Shown: in pieces, positions 26,313-34,188 of the stretch | Layout: every line of letters starts with the position of its first letter | Numbering within the stretch: position 1 is the first letter of the stretch | The notes under the pieces: model-generated | Databases searched by the model: none | Seen by the model: only the letters and a program-made list of their open reading frames with translations | Told to the model about the DNA's origin: nothing | Made by a program: the position numbers and the translations under genes | DNA from: CAVORB01 sp963736235 | GTDB lineage: Bacteria > Pseudomonadota > Gammaproteobacteria > Chromatiales > Chromatiaceae | Assembly: GCA_963736235.1 (NCBI GenBank) | Contig: CAVTOR010000017.1 | Location: forward strand, 124,001 to 188,000 | Direction: 5' to 3' | DNA: 64,000 nucleotides

Positions 26313-27627
26313 GGTGGCCGGCGTCGGGCGGCCGGTACTCCTCTACTACGGGCTGCCGGGACTGGTCACCGCCATCCCGACCATCCCCATCTTTACCTTG
26401 CTGCCGACCTTCTACGCGCAGGAGGTTGGATTGGGTCTGGCGGTCACCGGCGCCGTGCTGTTCGCCGGGCGCGCCCTCGATCTCGTCACGGACCCGTTGG
26501 TCGGACGGCTGGCGGACCGCGGCGGCGGGCGTGATATCGGCCGTCTGGTGCTGCTCGGCGCCTTGCTCGGGGCGCCCGCCCTGGTGCTGCTGATGTCGCC
26601 GCCGGAAGGGGCGGGTGCGGTGTGGCTGCTGGTGACGAGCGCGCTTCTGCTGCTCGGTTGGACCCTGGTCCAGATTCCATACCTCACCTGGGGCGCCCGG
26701 CTTTCCGCCGGCTATCACGAGCGGACGCGTCTGACCTCGAGCCGCGAGGGCGCCACCTTGGTCGGCATCCTTCTGTCCGCCTCCTTGCCGGCGGCACTGG
26801 GATTTCTGGGCTTGGACGAGGCATTCCGCATGGCCCTGCTCGGATGGGTCACGGTGGCGATCGGCCTGCCGACTTTCTATCTGCTGCTCTCGCGCGTACC
26901 GCGACCCGTCGCGCTGCCACGGACGGACGCGAGTTGGCGTGGGATCACCGAGAACCGCCTCTTCGTTCGCCTGCTCGGGGCCTGGTTCCTGAACGGGCTG
27001 GCCAACGGCATCCCGGCGGTGTTGTTTCCGCTGTACTGCACCTACGTTCTGGCAGTCGACGACCAGACCCGCAATCTCCTGCTTGCGCTCTACTTCGGTT
27101 GCGCCGTCGCCGGTATCCCCCTGTGGTTGGTTCTCAGCCGCACCTTATCGAAGCACCGGGCCTGGGCACTGGCGATGGTAGTGACTTGTCCCGCCTTCGC
27201 CGCCGCCGCTTTGCTGGGACCAGGAGACGCCGGGATATTCGCCCTGATTTGCCTGGTCACTGGCCTTTGCCTGGGCGCGGACCTAGCCCTGCCTCCGGCT
27301 ATCCAAGCGGACGTGGCGGATTGGGACCGGCTGCGGTTCCGCCGCAATCGAACCGCGGGACTGTTCTCGCTGTGGAACATGTCGGCGAAGCTGGCGCTGG
27401 CCCTGGCCGCCGGCCTCACGCTTCCCGCCCTCGCGGGCCTCGGCCTCGAGGAGGCGCAGCCGACGAAAACCGCCCTGACCGCGCTTGCGGTCACCTACGC
27501 CCTCATCCCCTGTGGGCTCAAGCTGGCGGCCGTGGCGCTCATGCGCGACCTCCCGCTGACGCCCGCCCGCCAGGCGGCTGTCGCCGCCCGTCTGCAACGG
27601 CGCGACCGCGCCCTTTCGGAGGTATGA
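26278..27627 (+). CDS. MFS transporter (MFS_2, sugar/cation-symporter-like)
   Basis: A 449-residue membrane carrier with about twelve helices. GRALDLVTDPLVGRLADRGG after helix two corresponds to the MFS A-motif with the DP variant typical of glycoside-pentoside-hexuronide carriers, and RTAGLFSLWNMSAKLALALA lies late. In ChrR-linked clusters such carriers may move lipid or cofactor molecules, but the substrate is unknown. The ATG at 26278 overlaps the methyltransferase gene by 35 bases; GTG at 26314 just after that stop is an equally plausible start. Confidence 0.82.
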   Translation: MSASTASVARPEVAGVGRPVLLYYGLPGLVTAIPTIPIFTLLPTFYAQEVGLGLAVTGAVLFAGRALDLVTDPLVGRLADRGGGRDIGRLVLLGALLGAPALVLLMSPPEGAGAVWLLVTSALLLLGWTLVQIPYLTWGARLSAGYHERTRLTSSREGATLVGILLSASLPAALGFLGLDEAFRMALLGWVTVAIGLPTFYLLLSRVPRPVALPRTDASWRGITENRLFVRLLGAWFLNGLANGIPAVLFPLYCTYVLAVDDQTRNLLLALYFGCAVAGIPLWLVLSRTLSKHRAWALAMVVTCPAFAAAALLGPGDAGIFALICLVTGLCLGADLALPPAIQADVADWDRLRFRRNRTAGLFSLWNMSAKLALALAAGLTLPALAGLGLEEAQPTKTALTALAVTYALIPCGLKLAAVALMRDLPLTPARQAAVAARLQRRDRALSEV

Positions 27628-27631
27628 ATCC

Positions 27632-28168
27632 ATGCGGCTACGAAACTTTCTGTTCGCGGCGGTACTGCCCGCGACCCTGCTCCTCAGCGGATGTGAGACC
27701 ATGAAACCGGAAGACTTCAAAGATCGTTCTCCCAAGCTCGACCTGTTTGACTACTTTTCCGGCAGCTCGCGGGCCTGGGGCCTGTTCGAGGACAGGTTCG
27801 GCACTGTCCGTCGGCAGTTTACGGTGGACATCGACGGCCGGGTCGAGAACGGAAAGCTCGTGTTGGAGGAGGATTTCGAGTACGACGACGGGGAACGGGA
27901 TCGTCGCGTCTGGACCATCACCCGGGATGGTGAAGATGGCTACGTGGGCCGCGCAGCGGACATCCTGGGCGAGGCTCGCGGGCGCGTTGCCGGCAACGCC
28001 CTGAACTGGGCCTACGAGATGGATCTGCCCGTGGGAGGATCCACCTGGCGCGTGGCGTTCGACGACTGGATGTTCCTGCAGCCGGACGGCGTATTGATCA
28101 ACCGGGCAAAGGTGAAGAAGTTCGGCCTGGAAATCGGCTCTGTGACCCTGTTCTTCAAGAAGCCCTGA
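27632..28168 (+). CDS. DUF3833 family lipoprotein
   Basis: A 178-residue lipoprotein precursor with lipobox LSGC (ATLLLSGCETMKPEDF). The body matches DUF3833: KLDLFDYFSGSSRAWGLFED, GRVENGKLVLEEDFEYDDGE, and NRAKVKKFGLEIGSVTLFF at the end. GGAGG is embedded in the end of the preceding gene. It is the last gene of the operon and is found with the same partners in other RpoE-ChrR loci. An envelope lipid-binding role is a guess. Confidence 0.87.
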   Translation: MRLRNFLFAAVLPATLLLSGCETMKPEDFKDRSPKLDLFDYFSGSSRAWGLFEDRFGTVRRQFTVDIDGRVENGKLVLEEDFEYDDGERDRRVWTITRDGEDGYVGRAADILGEARGRVAGNALNWAYEMDLPVGGSTWRVAFDDWMFLQPDGVLINRAKVKKFGLEIGSVTLFFKKP

Positions 28169-28257
28169 AGGTTAGGGGCCGGCGACGAGTGGCTTGGTTT
28201 ACCGCACGTTTCCAGCTGCCGAATAACACGAGCGGCGACGAGAGTTGAGAGCGAACT

Positions 28258-29010
28258 CTACTTGCCGGTGAGCCGTGCCGCCAGCGGCAGGTAGAGGCGA
28301 TAGGGCAGCAGTCGAAGGAGTTTCATCCAGATGATGAAGCCAAACGGAAAGGCGATCTCGAATGAGCTACCCTCGAGCCCGGAGAGAATGCGGTTCGCGG
28401 CGTCCTCCGGGGTGAGGATGGACGGCATGAAGAAACGGTTCTTGGCGGTGAGCCGGGTTGCGACGAAGCCCGGATTGACGAGGCGCAGATCCACTCCTGT
28501 ACCCCGGAGCTCCAGGCGCAAAGTCTCGGCGAGGCTGATGAGTGCGGCCTTGGTTGGGCCATAGGCGGCTGCTTGGGGTAGACCGCGGTAACCCGCCACC
28601 GATCCGAGCACGGCGATTTGCCCGTACCCGCGTGATTTCATGCGCGGAAGGAGGGCACAGAGGCTGTTGACCACGCCCTGGTAGTTGACTTCCATGTGCT
28701 GGCGGAAAAGCTCTGGCTGAGCGAGGCCGCCGGGTACCGGTTCGTAGATCCCAGCGTTGAGCACGGCGAGGTCGATCGGTCCTTGCGTACGCTCGATCTC
28801 AACCACGGCGGCCTCGACGGCCTTCGCGTCCGTCACGTCCAAGGGGACGGGTAAGAGGTTCGGTCTTTCCTGACCCAACAGTTGCAGAGCGGACTCATCC
28901 CGAGCCGATGCCGCCACCCCCGCTCCGCGATCCGCGAGGGCGAGCGTCAGGGCGCGGCCGATACCCTGGCTCGCGCCGGTGACCCAGGCCGACTCGGGTC
29001 TTGCGCTCAC
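28258..29010 (-). CDS. short-chain dehydrogenase/reductase (SDR)
   Basis: A 250-residue Rossmann-fold oxidoreductase. TGASQGIGRALTLAL is the cofactor loop, followed by VLNAGIYEPVPGG and catalytic Ser with Tyr-x3-Lys in AAYGPTKAALISLAETLRLE. The C-terminal hydrophobic tail (FGFIIWMKLLRLLPYRLYLP) suggests membrane association. The start is taken as GTG 29010, which overlaps the upstream stop (GTGA); a longer reading from 29040 would run into that gene. It converges on the DUF3833 operon and probably belongs to the same regulon. Confidence 0.87.
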   Translation of the reverse strand: MSARPESAWVTGASQGIGRALTLALADRGAGVAASARDESALQLLGQERPNLLPVPLDVTDAKAVEAAVVEIERTQGPIDLAVLNAGIYEPVPGGLAQPELFRQHMEVNYQGVVNSLCALLPRMKSRGYGQIAVLGSVAGYRGLPQAAAYGPTKAALISLAETLRLELRGTGVDLRLVNPGFVATRLTAKNRFFMPSILTPEDAANRILSGLEGSSFEIAFPFGFIIWMKLLRLLPYRLYLPLAARLTGK

Positions 29011-29678
29011 ATCGCCACCTTTGCGTCGCAACTGCTGCACAGATACTCGATGGTGGAGCCGTCACGACCCTCGAAGCGCATGCCGAGCCACCGTCCCGCG
29101 GCGTCGTACCAGGAATCGAGCCGCAGCTCTCCTTGGTACTGGTAGCGGGTTGCCGGAACCCTGGCCGAAGGCAGCGCGAGCTGCTCGCGACCCTGCGGCT
29201 CGATCCGCACCCGGTTGAGGCTCCCGGTGAGGGTGTTGAGCACGGCGTCCTGCGCGAGAACCTCCGGATTCCAATGGTTCGTAGGGAACAACGGGAGCGG
29301 GTGCTTCCCGTCCCCCTGATCGGAAGTCCACTCGAAGCGTCCGCTGACGCGCTCGCCGCTCAGGGCGAACGGCTTGCCGCCGTCGTCTACGTCCACCTCC
29401 AGGCTTAGGAGCCCCTGATCGTCCCATACCTCACGGGACTGGTAACGAAAGCGGTAGAGGTTCAGCCCCAGCAGGCGGACATCGATGCGCGAGCTTGAGT
29501 CAACACGGATCTGGCCCGCCACCGTTTCGCGGCGGACCTCGTGAACGCCCACCTCTTTGCCGTCGCGCAGGATGGTGAATCGCTGGGAATCGGCGTTAGC
29601 GGCCACTAGGGCCGGAGACGCGGCGAAGATGAGCAGGGGGACGGCGGCCAATTTGACCAGGGTATTGCAGCCGGACAT
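29007..29678 (-). CDS. DUF6134 family exported protein
   Basis: A 223-residue protein with a Sec-type signal (LVKLAAVPLLIFAASPALVA) and a beta-rich body: RFTILRDGKEVGVHEV, DVRLLGLNLYRFRYQSREVW, PATRYQYQGELRLDSWYD. This resembles DUF6134/DUF3108-type periplasmic proteins. The ATG at 29678 has GAGG upstream. It is followed by the coupled SDR gene. A TAATCC-N18-TACTGA element 51 bases upstream matches the ECF promoters of the neighbouring locus, so singlet-oxygen induction is likely. Confidence 0.75.
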   Translation of the reverse strand: MSGCNTLVKLAAVPLLIFAASPALVAANADSQRFTILRDGKEVGVHEVRRETVAGQIRVDSSSRIDVRLLGLNLYRFRYQSREVWDDQGLLSLEVDVDDGGKPFALSGERVSGRFEWTSDQGDGKHPLPLFPTNHWNPEVLAQDAVLNTLTGSLNRVRIEPQGREQLALPSARVPATRYQYQGELRLDSWYDAAGRWLGMRFEGRDGSTIEYLCSSCDAKVAM

Positions 29679-29728
29679 GGGAAAGACCTCGCGGAGTCGG
29701 TGAAGGCGAAACCATTGCATTCACCTAC

Positions 29729-29758
29729 TCAGTACGCAGCCGAGGGGCCGTCGGATTA
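29729..29758 (-). promoter_or_regulatory. candidate RpoE/ECF11 promoter for DUF6134-SDR
   Basis: On the complementary strand, TAATCC (29758-29753), an 18-base spacer, then TACTGA (29734-29729). One base differs from TGATCC; spacing and TAC start are identical to the two elements at 22.7-22.9 kb. Confidence 0.5.
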
Positions 29759-29796
29759 CCGCGAGTGGGACTTTGCCTCCCGTTGCCGAACCAGGG

Positions 29797-31086
29797 TCAC
29801 CTGAGCGCCCGCCGCTCCTGCAGTATCCCTTCCTCTCCCTCGAGCCTGCCGATGATGACCGCACCGCAGGAGTCGCTGAAGATGTTCACGGAGGTGCGCA
29901 TCATGTCCAGAATGCGGTCTACCGCGAGAATCAAGCCGATGCCCTCCACCGGCAACCCCACGGCGGCGAGGATGATGGCGATCGCGACCAGGCTCGCGGC
30001 CGGGATGCCGGCGACCCCGATGGAGGTGAGGAGCGCGATCAGCACCACCGTGAACTGGGTAGCGAAGCCGAGCTCGATGCCGTAGGCCTGGGCGATGAAC
30101 ATGGCCGCGACGCACTCGTAGAGGGCGGTGCCGTCCATATTGATGGTCGCCCCTAGTGGCAGAACGAAGCTGGTGGTGCGGTTGGATACACCGGCGTTCT
30201 TCTCTACGCACTCCATTGTGATCGGCAGCGTTGCCGATGAGGAGGCGGTGGAGAAGGCGGTGAGCAGGGCTGGGCCCATGGCCTTGTAGTGAAGTATCGG
30301 ATTGACCCGTCCCACGAAGTAGAGCAGGAGTGGAAGCGTGACCAGGAAGTGGATTGCCAGCGCCGCCACCGCGCTGAAGAAGAACATCGCCAGGGGAGCG
30401 AAGGCGTCGAACCCGGTGCTCGCAACCACCTTCGCCACGAGGGCGAAGACGCCCAGGGGGGCGAAGCGCATGATGAGGTCGGTGATCTTCATCATGATCT
30501 CGAACACGCCCTGCCAGAAGTTGTATTGGGCCTCGGCGTAATCCTCGGTGATGCGGGTCATGAAAAAGCCGTAGAGCAGGCTGAAGAAGATCAGCCCAAG
30601 CATCTGGCCCGAGCTTGCGGCCTCCACCACGTTGGTCGGGATCAGGCGCAGGAATACCTCCACCACATCGCCGGTACCCTTGCCCGCGACCTTCTCCTGC
30701 ACCTCCGCCGCGTCGGCGCTGAAACCGATCAGGTCCTTCGCCGGTTGGCCGTCGACGACGCCGGGCTCGACCAGGTTGACCACCATGAGGCCGACCAGGA
30801 TAGCGAACAGGCTGGTGGTCAGGTAATAGATGACGGTCTTGCCGCCCAGTCGGCCGAGACCGCGGGTTCCCCCGATGCCGGCTACGCCGACGATGATGGA
30901 AGACACGATCAGCGGGACGATCAGCATCTTGAGGGCATTGAGGAACAATTTGCCCACAAAGTCGAAGATCGAGTAAAAAGTGATACCGAACAGGCCCGCT
31001 TCGGTGCCTGTGAGCAAGCCGACGGCGACCGCAAGGACGAGGGCGATCAGGATCTGCCAGTGGAGCTTGAGAGAGAGAAACGCCAT
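29797..31086 (-). CDS. dicarboxylate/amino acid:cation symporter (DAACS family)
   Basis: A 429-residue inner-membrane symporter of the GltP/DctA family. Family signatures seen are AFSTASSSATLPITMECVEK (serine-rich re-entrant loop), LPLGATINMDGTALYECVAA and TSIGVAGIPAASLVAIAIIL. Eight helices plus two re-entrant loops are expected. Substrate may be glutamate, aspartate or a C4-dicarboxylate; ENAGV rather than a DctA-specific sequence leaves it open. The ATG at 31086 has GGAGG upstream. It is monocistronic. Confidence 0.9.
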   Translation of the reverse strand: MAFLSLKLHWQILIALVLAVAVGLLTGTEAGLFGITFYSIFDFVGKLFLNALKMLIVPLIVSSIIVGVAGIGGTRGLGRLGGKTVIYYLTTSLFAILVGLMVVNLVEPGVVDGQPAKDLIGFSADAAEVQEKVAGKGTGDVVEVFLRLIPTNVVEAASSGQMLGLIFFSLLYGFFMTRITEDYAEAQYNFWQGVFEIMMKITDLIMRFAPLGVFALVAKVVASTGFDAFAPLAMFFFSAVAALAIHFLVTLPLLLYFVGRVNPILHYKAMGPALLTAFSTASSSATLPITMECVEKNAGVSNRTTSFVLPLGATINMDGTALYECVAAMFIAQAYGIELGFATQFTVVLIALLTSIGVAGIPAASLVAIAIILAAVGLPVEGIGLILAVDRILDMMRTSVNIFSDSCGAVIIGRLEGEEGILQERRALR

Positions 31087-31261
31087 CGCAGGCCTCCGCT
31101 GAAAGCGCTGTTCGGTCCTGGCGCAAGGGCCATGAGCTGTCGCGGCGCAGACGCCGCATGCCGCAGGATCATAACACGGCGAGATCGCTCGCCCCGGGCG
31201 CCTCTGCGACTGAACTCTGGGGTCGGACGCGTGGGCAGTCGGCATTCCGGGCACAAGGAAA

Positions 31262-31597
31262 ATGCACTTTCGAGTCTTCTATTTCTTCGAGCGCTCCGGC
31301 GATTCCGTCTCCTCGGCTAGCGCCGTGGAGATGAGTGCGAGGGCCATCCGGGAGCAGTTGCTCGGCCGCCTGCATAGCGAGGACGATTTCCTCGGCATCA
31401 TCGACGGTCAGGAGAACGTCCTGCAGATCCTGTGCGATCCGGGAGGTGAGCGTTTCTGGGTCGAGCTTCCCATGGATGCCGCCAAGGCCTCTTACGGACG
31501 TTTTATGAGTTTCGCCGAAGTCGAGGAGCTAGTGCGGACCTTGCCGCAGGTGTTCGACCTCAGTCACATACCTGATCTGAAGTACAGGCCCTGGTAG
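31262..31597 (+). CDS. conserved-looking hypothetical protein
   Basis: A 111-residue soluble protein with no signal peptide: VFYFFERSGDSVSSASAVEM, LHSEDDFLGIIDGQENVLQI, WVELPMDAAKASYGRFMSFA. It has the look of a compact alpha/beta domain with real codon usage, but I do not recognise a family. It lies divergent from the symporter and convergent with the dioxygenase gene. Confidence 0.6.
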   Translation: MHFRVFYFFERSGDSVSSASAVEMSARAIREQLLGRLHSEDDFLGIIDGQENVLQILCDPGGERFWVELPMDAAKASYGRFMSFAEVEELVRTLPQVFDLSHIPDLKYRPW

Positions 31598-31624
31598 GGC
31601 CTGCCCCGAGAAAACACGCGCGGA

Positions 31625-32272
31625 TCAGGCGAGGACGAGGTCGAATCGGGCCTGCAAGGCGGCGATGCCGGGGTCCGGGGCGGGCTCGAAGGCGACGATC
31701 AGACGCTCGCGCGCCGCATCATCCCGTACCGCGTTCAACAGCCAGTCCCGGCCGTTCTCGGGCGCACCCGCGACATACATCTGGGTGATCAGCGGCGGCC
31801 TGCCGGGAGCGCTGACCGAGAAATGGATATGCGGCGCGCGTCCGGGATAGGGGACGGGCTTGATGGTGCGAAACCGGTAGCGGCCATCCGCGGCGGTGGT
31901 GTAGCGCCCGTAACCCTGGAAGCCCGAGTCCCGCTCTACCCGGCGATCGTCCAGGCGATGGAGGTAACGCCCATTCGCGTCGCACTGCCAGATCTCCACC
32001 AGGGCATCGGACACCGGCTTTCCCTTGGTGTCCAGTATCCGTCCGGAGAGATCCGTGACCTCGCCCTTCGCCAGCTCGGCGCTGCCCTGGTTGCGCACCA
32101 GGTCGTTGTCGTCATCGAGCGGAAGCTGGTCCGGGTAGAAGGGGCCCCGGGGCTGGTGGGCCGTGGGCGACAGGGCGCTCAAGGCGCGGCCCGGAAGGGC
32201 GAGAAAGAGTCCCGCGACGGTGGTGATGCCCAGCAGTTGGCGGCGGGTGACGGGCGGTCTCGTGGCATTCAT
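31625..32272 (-). CDS. intradiol ring-cleavage dioxygenase-like protein
   Basis: A 215-residue non-heme iron(III) dioxygenase-fold protein similar to protocatechuate 3,4-dioxygenase beta subunits. The iron ligands expected for the family are visible: Tyr in NGRYLHR, Tyr in FQGYGRYTTAAD, and two His in GRAPHIHFSV. The N-terminus TRRQLLGITTVAGLFLALPG is twin-arginine-like, implying an exported form, as in the subgroup often of unknown substrate. There are no other aromatic-degradation genes nearby, so a catechol pathway is not supported. It follows the small gene upstream by 23 bases, a likely operon. Confidence 0.85.
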   Translation of the reverse strand: MNATRPPVTRRQLLGITTVAGLFLALPGRALSALSPTAHQPRGPFYPDQLPLDDDNDLVRNQGSAELAKGEVTDLSGRILDTKGKPVSDALVEIWQCDANGRYLHRLDDRRVERDSGFQGYGRYTTAADGRYRFRTIKPVPYPGRAPHIHFSVSAPGRPPLITQMYVAGAPENGRDWLLNAVRDDAARERLIVAFEPAPDPGIAALQARFDLVLA

Positions 32273-32295
32273 ATCGATCTCCTCCGGCGCCGTTC

Positions 32296-32616
32296 TCAGG
32301 CGCGTGCGGCGGGGTATGAGGTGGCATCCAGTGCGGCCGCGAAGGCCTCGTCGATCAGCTCGTGCATCAGCCGCAGGCTCACGGCCGGGGTCGCATCCAC
32401 CATCCGGGCGCGAATGGACATCGCCATGGCGAGCGACTGCAGGACGTCGCCGTCGCTGACCTCCTGCCTCGAGGCCAGACTCGCGCTTAGGGCTTCGAGA
32501 ACCGCCGACAGCATGGCTCCCACCGCCTCTTCGGAGCGCGTCTCACGGTGCAGAGGAAAGCGGATGTCGAGGGCGGACCCCGACGCGGCTATCGCCGTAT
32601 AGGGCAGTCGCTTCAT
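32296..32616 (-). CDS. hypothetical protein cotranscribed with the dioxygenase
   Basis: A 106-residue protein: IRFPLHRETRSEEAVGAMLS, DVLQSLAMAMSIRARMVDAT, SLRLMHELIDEAFAAALDAT. It is predicted all-alpha and soluble, with no signal peptide; no family recognised. The ATG at 32616 has GGAG upstream. It lies 23 bases before the dioxygenase gene. A tandem 29-bp duplication sits just upstream of its start. Confidence 0.6.
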   Translation of the reverse strand: MKRLPYTAIAASGSALDIRFPLHRETRSEEAVGAMLSAVLEALSASLASRQEVSDGDVLQSLAMAMSIRARMVDATPAVSLRLMHELIDEAFAAALDATSYPAARA

Positions 32617-32628
32617 GGGGTTCTCCTT

Positions 32629-32686
32629 ATCTCTTGAGACCATATGGGACTGGCTGCATCTCTTGAGACCATATGGGACTGGCTGC
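32629..32686. repeat. 29-bp tandem duplication (two exact copies)
   Basis: The 29-base unit beginning ATCTCTTGAGACCATATGGG and ending CTGGCTGC occurs twice back to back (32629-32657, 32658-32686) with no mismatch. It lies in the gap between the divergent hypothetical gene and the RND operon. Confidence 0.9.
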
Positions 32687-32712
32687 GGGGCGCCACAACC
32701 ATCCTCGGGAGG

Positions 32713-32762
32713 GGTAGACGCGGCCTACCCGATACCGTTGGGTCGGGTAGGTCGGCCCTACC
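32713..32762. repeat. imperfect palindrome, REP-like
   Basis: The arms GGTAGACGCGGCCTACCCGA (32713-32732) and TCGGGTAGGTCGGCCCTACC (32743-32762) are inverted with a few mismatches around a 10-base loop. The GGTAG/CTACC ends resemble dispersed intergenic palindromes of gammaproteobacteria. There is no T-run, so an intrinsic terminator is unlikely. Confidence 0.55.
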
Positions 32763-32820
32763 ACCCGTGCTAACATCCGACCCCGTCTTCTCTTTTTCCC
32801 ACCAGATCATTGCATCCCCC

Positions 32821-34186
32821 ATGACTCAGGTTTCCATCCTCGCATGCGCCTCATCTCGAACGGGCCGGCTTCGCCAAGCCCGCGGGGCTCTCCCCGTCGC
32901 GGCCGCCACCGGTTTTCTGCTCGTCATCGCCGGTTGCGGACGGCAGGCATCGGAGCAACAGACGGTCGAGCCCCCGGCCGTCGGGGTTATCGAGGTCGCG
33001 GAGCAGAAGGTCAATCCCTTCTTCGAGTTCGTTGGCAAGACCCGCGCCAAGGAATCGGTCGCCCTGCGCGCGCGCGTCACTGGCTTCCTGCAGAGCAGGG
33101 ATTTCCAGGAGGGCGGCACGGTCGAGGAGGGCCAGGTCCTGTTCGCGATCGAGCCGGATCGGTACCAGGCCTCCCTCGCCCAGGCCGAGGCTGAGCTAGC
33201 GGCGGCGGAAGCGTCCCTGAACCGGGCGCGGGTCGACGCCGCGCGCTACGCGGAGCTCGCCAAGACGAACAACGTCAGCCAGCAGAAGGTGGACGAGGCC
33301 GAGGCCGAGGTGCTGGTTCAGGAGGCCGCCGTTCAGACCGCCCAGGCCGCCATCAAGCAGGCCCAGCTGGACGTGGACTACACGGAGGTCAAGGCCCCCA
33401 TCGCGGGCAGGATCGATGTCGCCAGCTACGACGTCGGCAACCTGCTGGGGCCGGACTCGGGCGTTCTCGCGACCATCAACCGGATGGACCCCATTCAGGT
33501 TGCTTTCGCCATCTCCGAGACCTGGTACCTGGAGCTGGCGCAGGTGGACGTGACCGCCAAAGAGGCCGGACGGGAGCCAGACGAGCGCACTTACGTCCCG
33601 CTGCTACGGCTGCCGGACGGGGAGCATGTACGAGCATCCCGGCGAGTTCGACTTTTTCGACAACAAGGTCGATGAGAAGACGGGCACGGTGCTGATTCGG
33701 GCGGTGTTCCCGAATCCGGACCAGCTCCTGCTCCCGGGCCAGTTCGTCACCGTGGTCGTCGAGCGCACGGAGGCGAAGGACGGCGGTGGTGATTCCGCAG
33801 GCCGCGGTTCTCACCGACCAGGGCGGCCAGTACGTCCTGCTGGTCAACGACGAGAACAAGGTGGAGGTCCGTCGCATCGAGACCGGGCAGCGCTTCGGCG
33901 CCAACTGGTCCCTGAGCAAGGGCCTGCAGGCGGGTGAGCGCATCATCCTCTACGGCGTGCAGAAGGTGCGCCCCGGCATCGAGGTCAAGCCCGAGCTGGC
34001 ACGAGGCGGATGCCCGCGCCTTTGGCGGGTGCAACGGAGAGCAGCGCCGCGGATGCGCCCCGCGGGAACCACCCGGGACATGTCCGGGTATGGGCGGGAT
34101 GTCGGGTATGCCCGGGGAGACCTCGGCGGACCTCGGCGGGACCGGCGATGAGGACGAGGCCGCGGCGGCCGGGGAAGCCGGAGTAA
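32821..34186 (+). CDS. RND efflux periplasmic adaptor lipoprotein (AcrA/MexA type), multiply frameshifted
   Basis: The adaptor of a tripartite RND efflux pump. The signal peptide ends in lipobox IAGC. The first frame carries FFEFVGKTRAKESVALRARV, the lipoyl half KAPIAGRIDVASYDVGNLLG and the alpha-hairpin AELAKTNNVSQQKVDEAEAE. After 33620 the protein continues in a second frame (SMYEHPGEFDFFDNKVDEKT, PGQFVTVVVE), and after 33782 in a third (AVVIPQAAVLTDQGGQYVLL, GLQAGERIILYGVQKVRPGI). The Gly/Met-rich tail also changes frame. At least six single-base insertions (near 33620, 33782, 34001, 34030, 34061, 34089) must be removed. The proposed TAA at 34184-34186 lies 2 bases before the pump gene. 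Confidence 0.75.
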
Positions 34187-34188
34187 CC

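Noticed and set aside
32713..32762. Intrinsic terminator
   Set aside because: Arms are imperfect and no T-run follows on either strand; kept only as a palindromic repeat.
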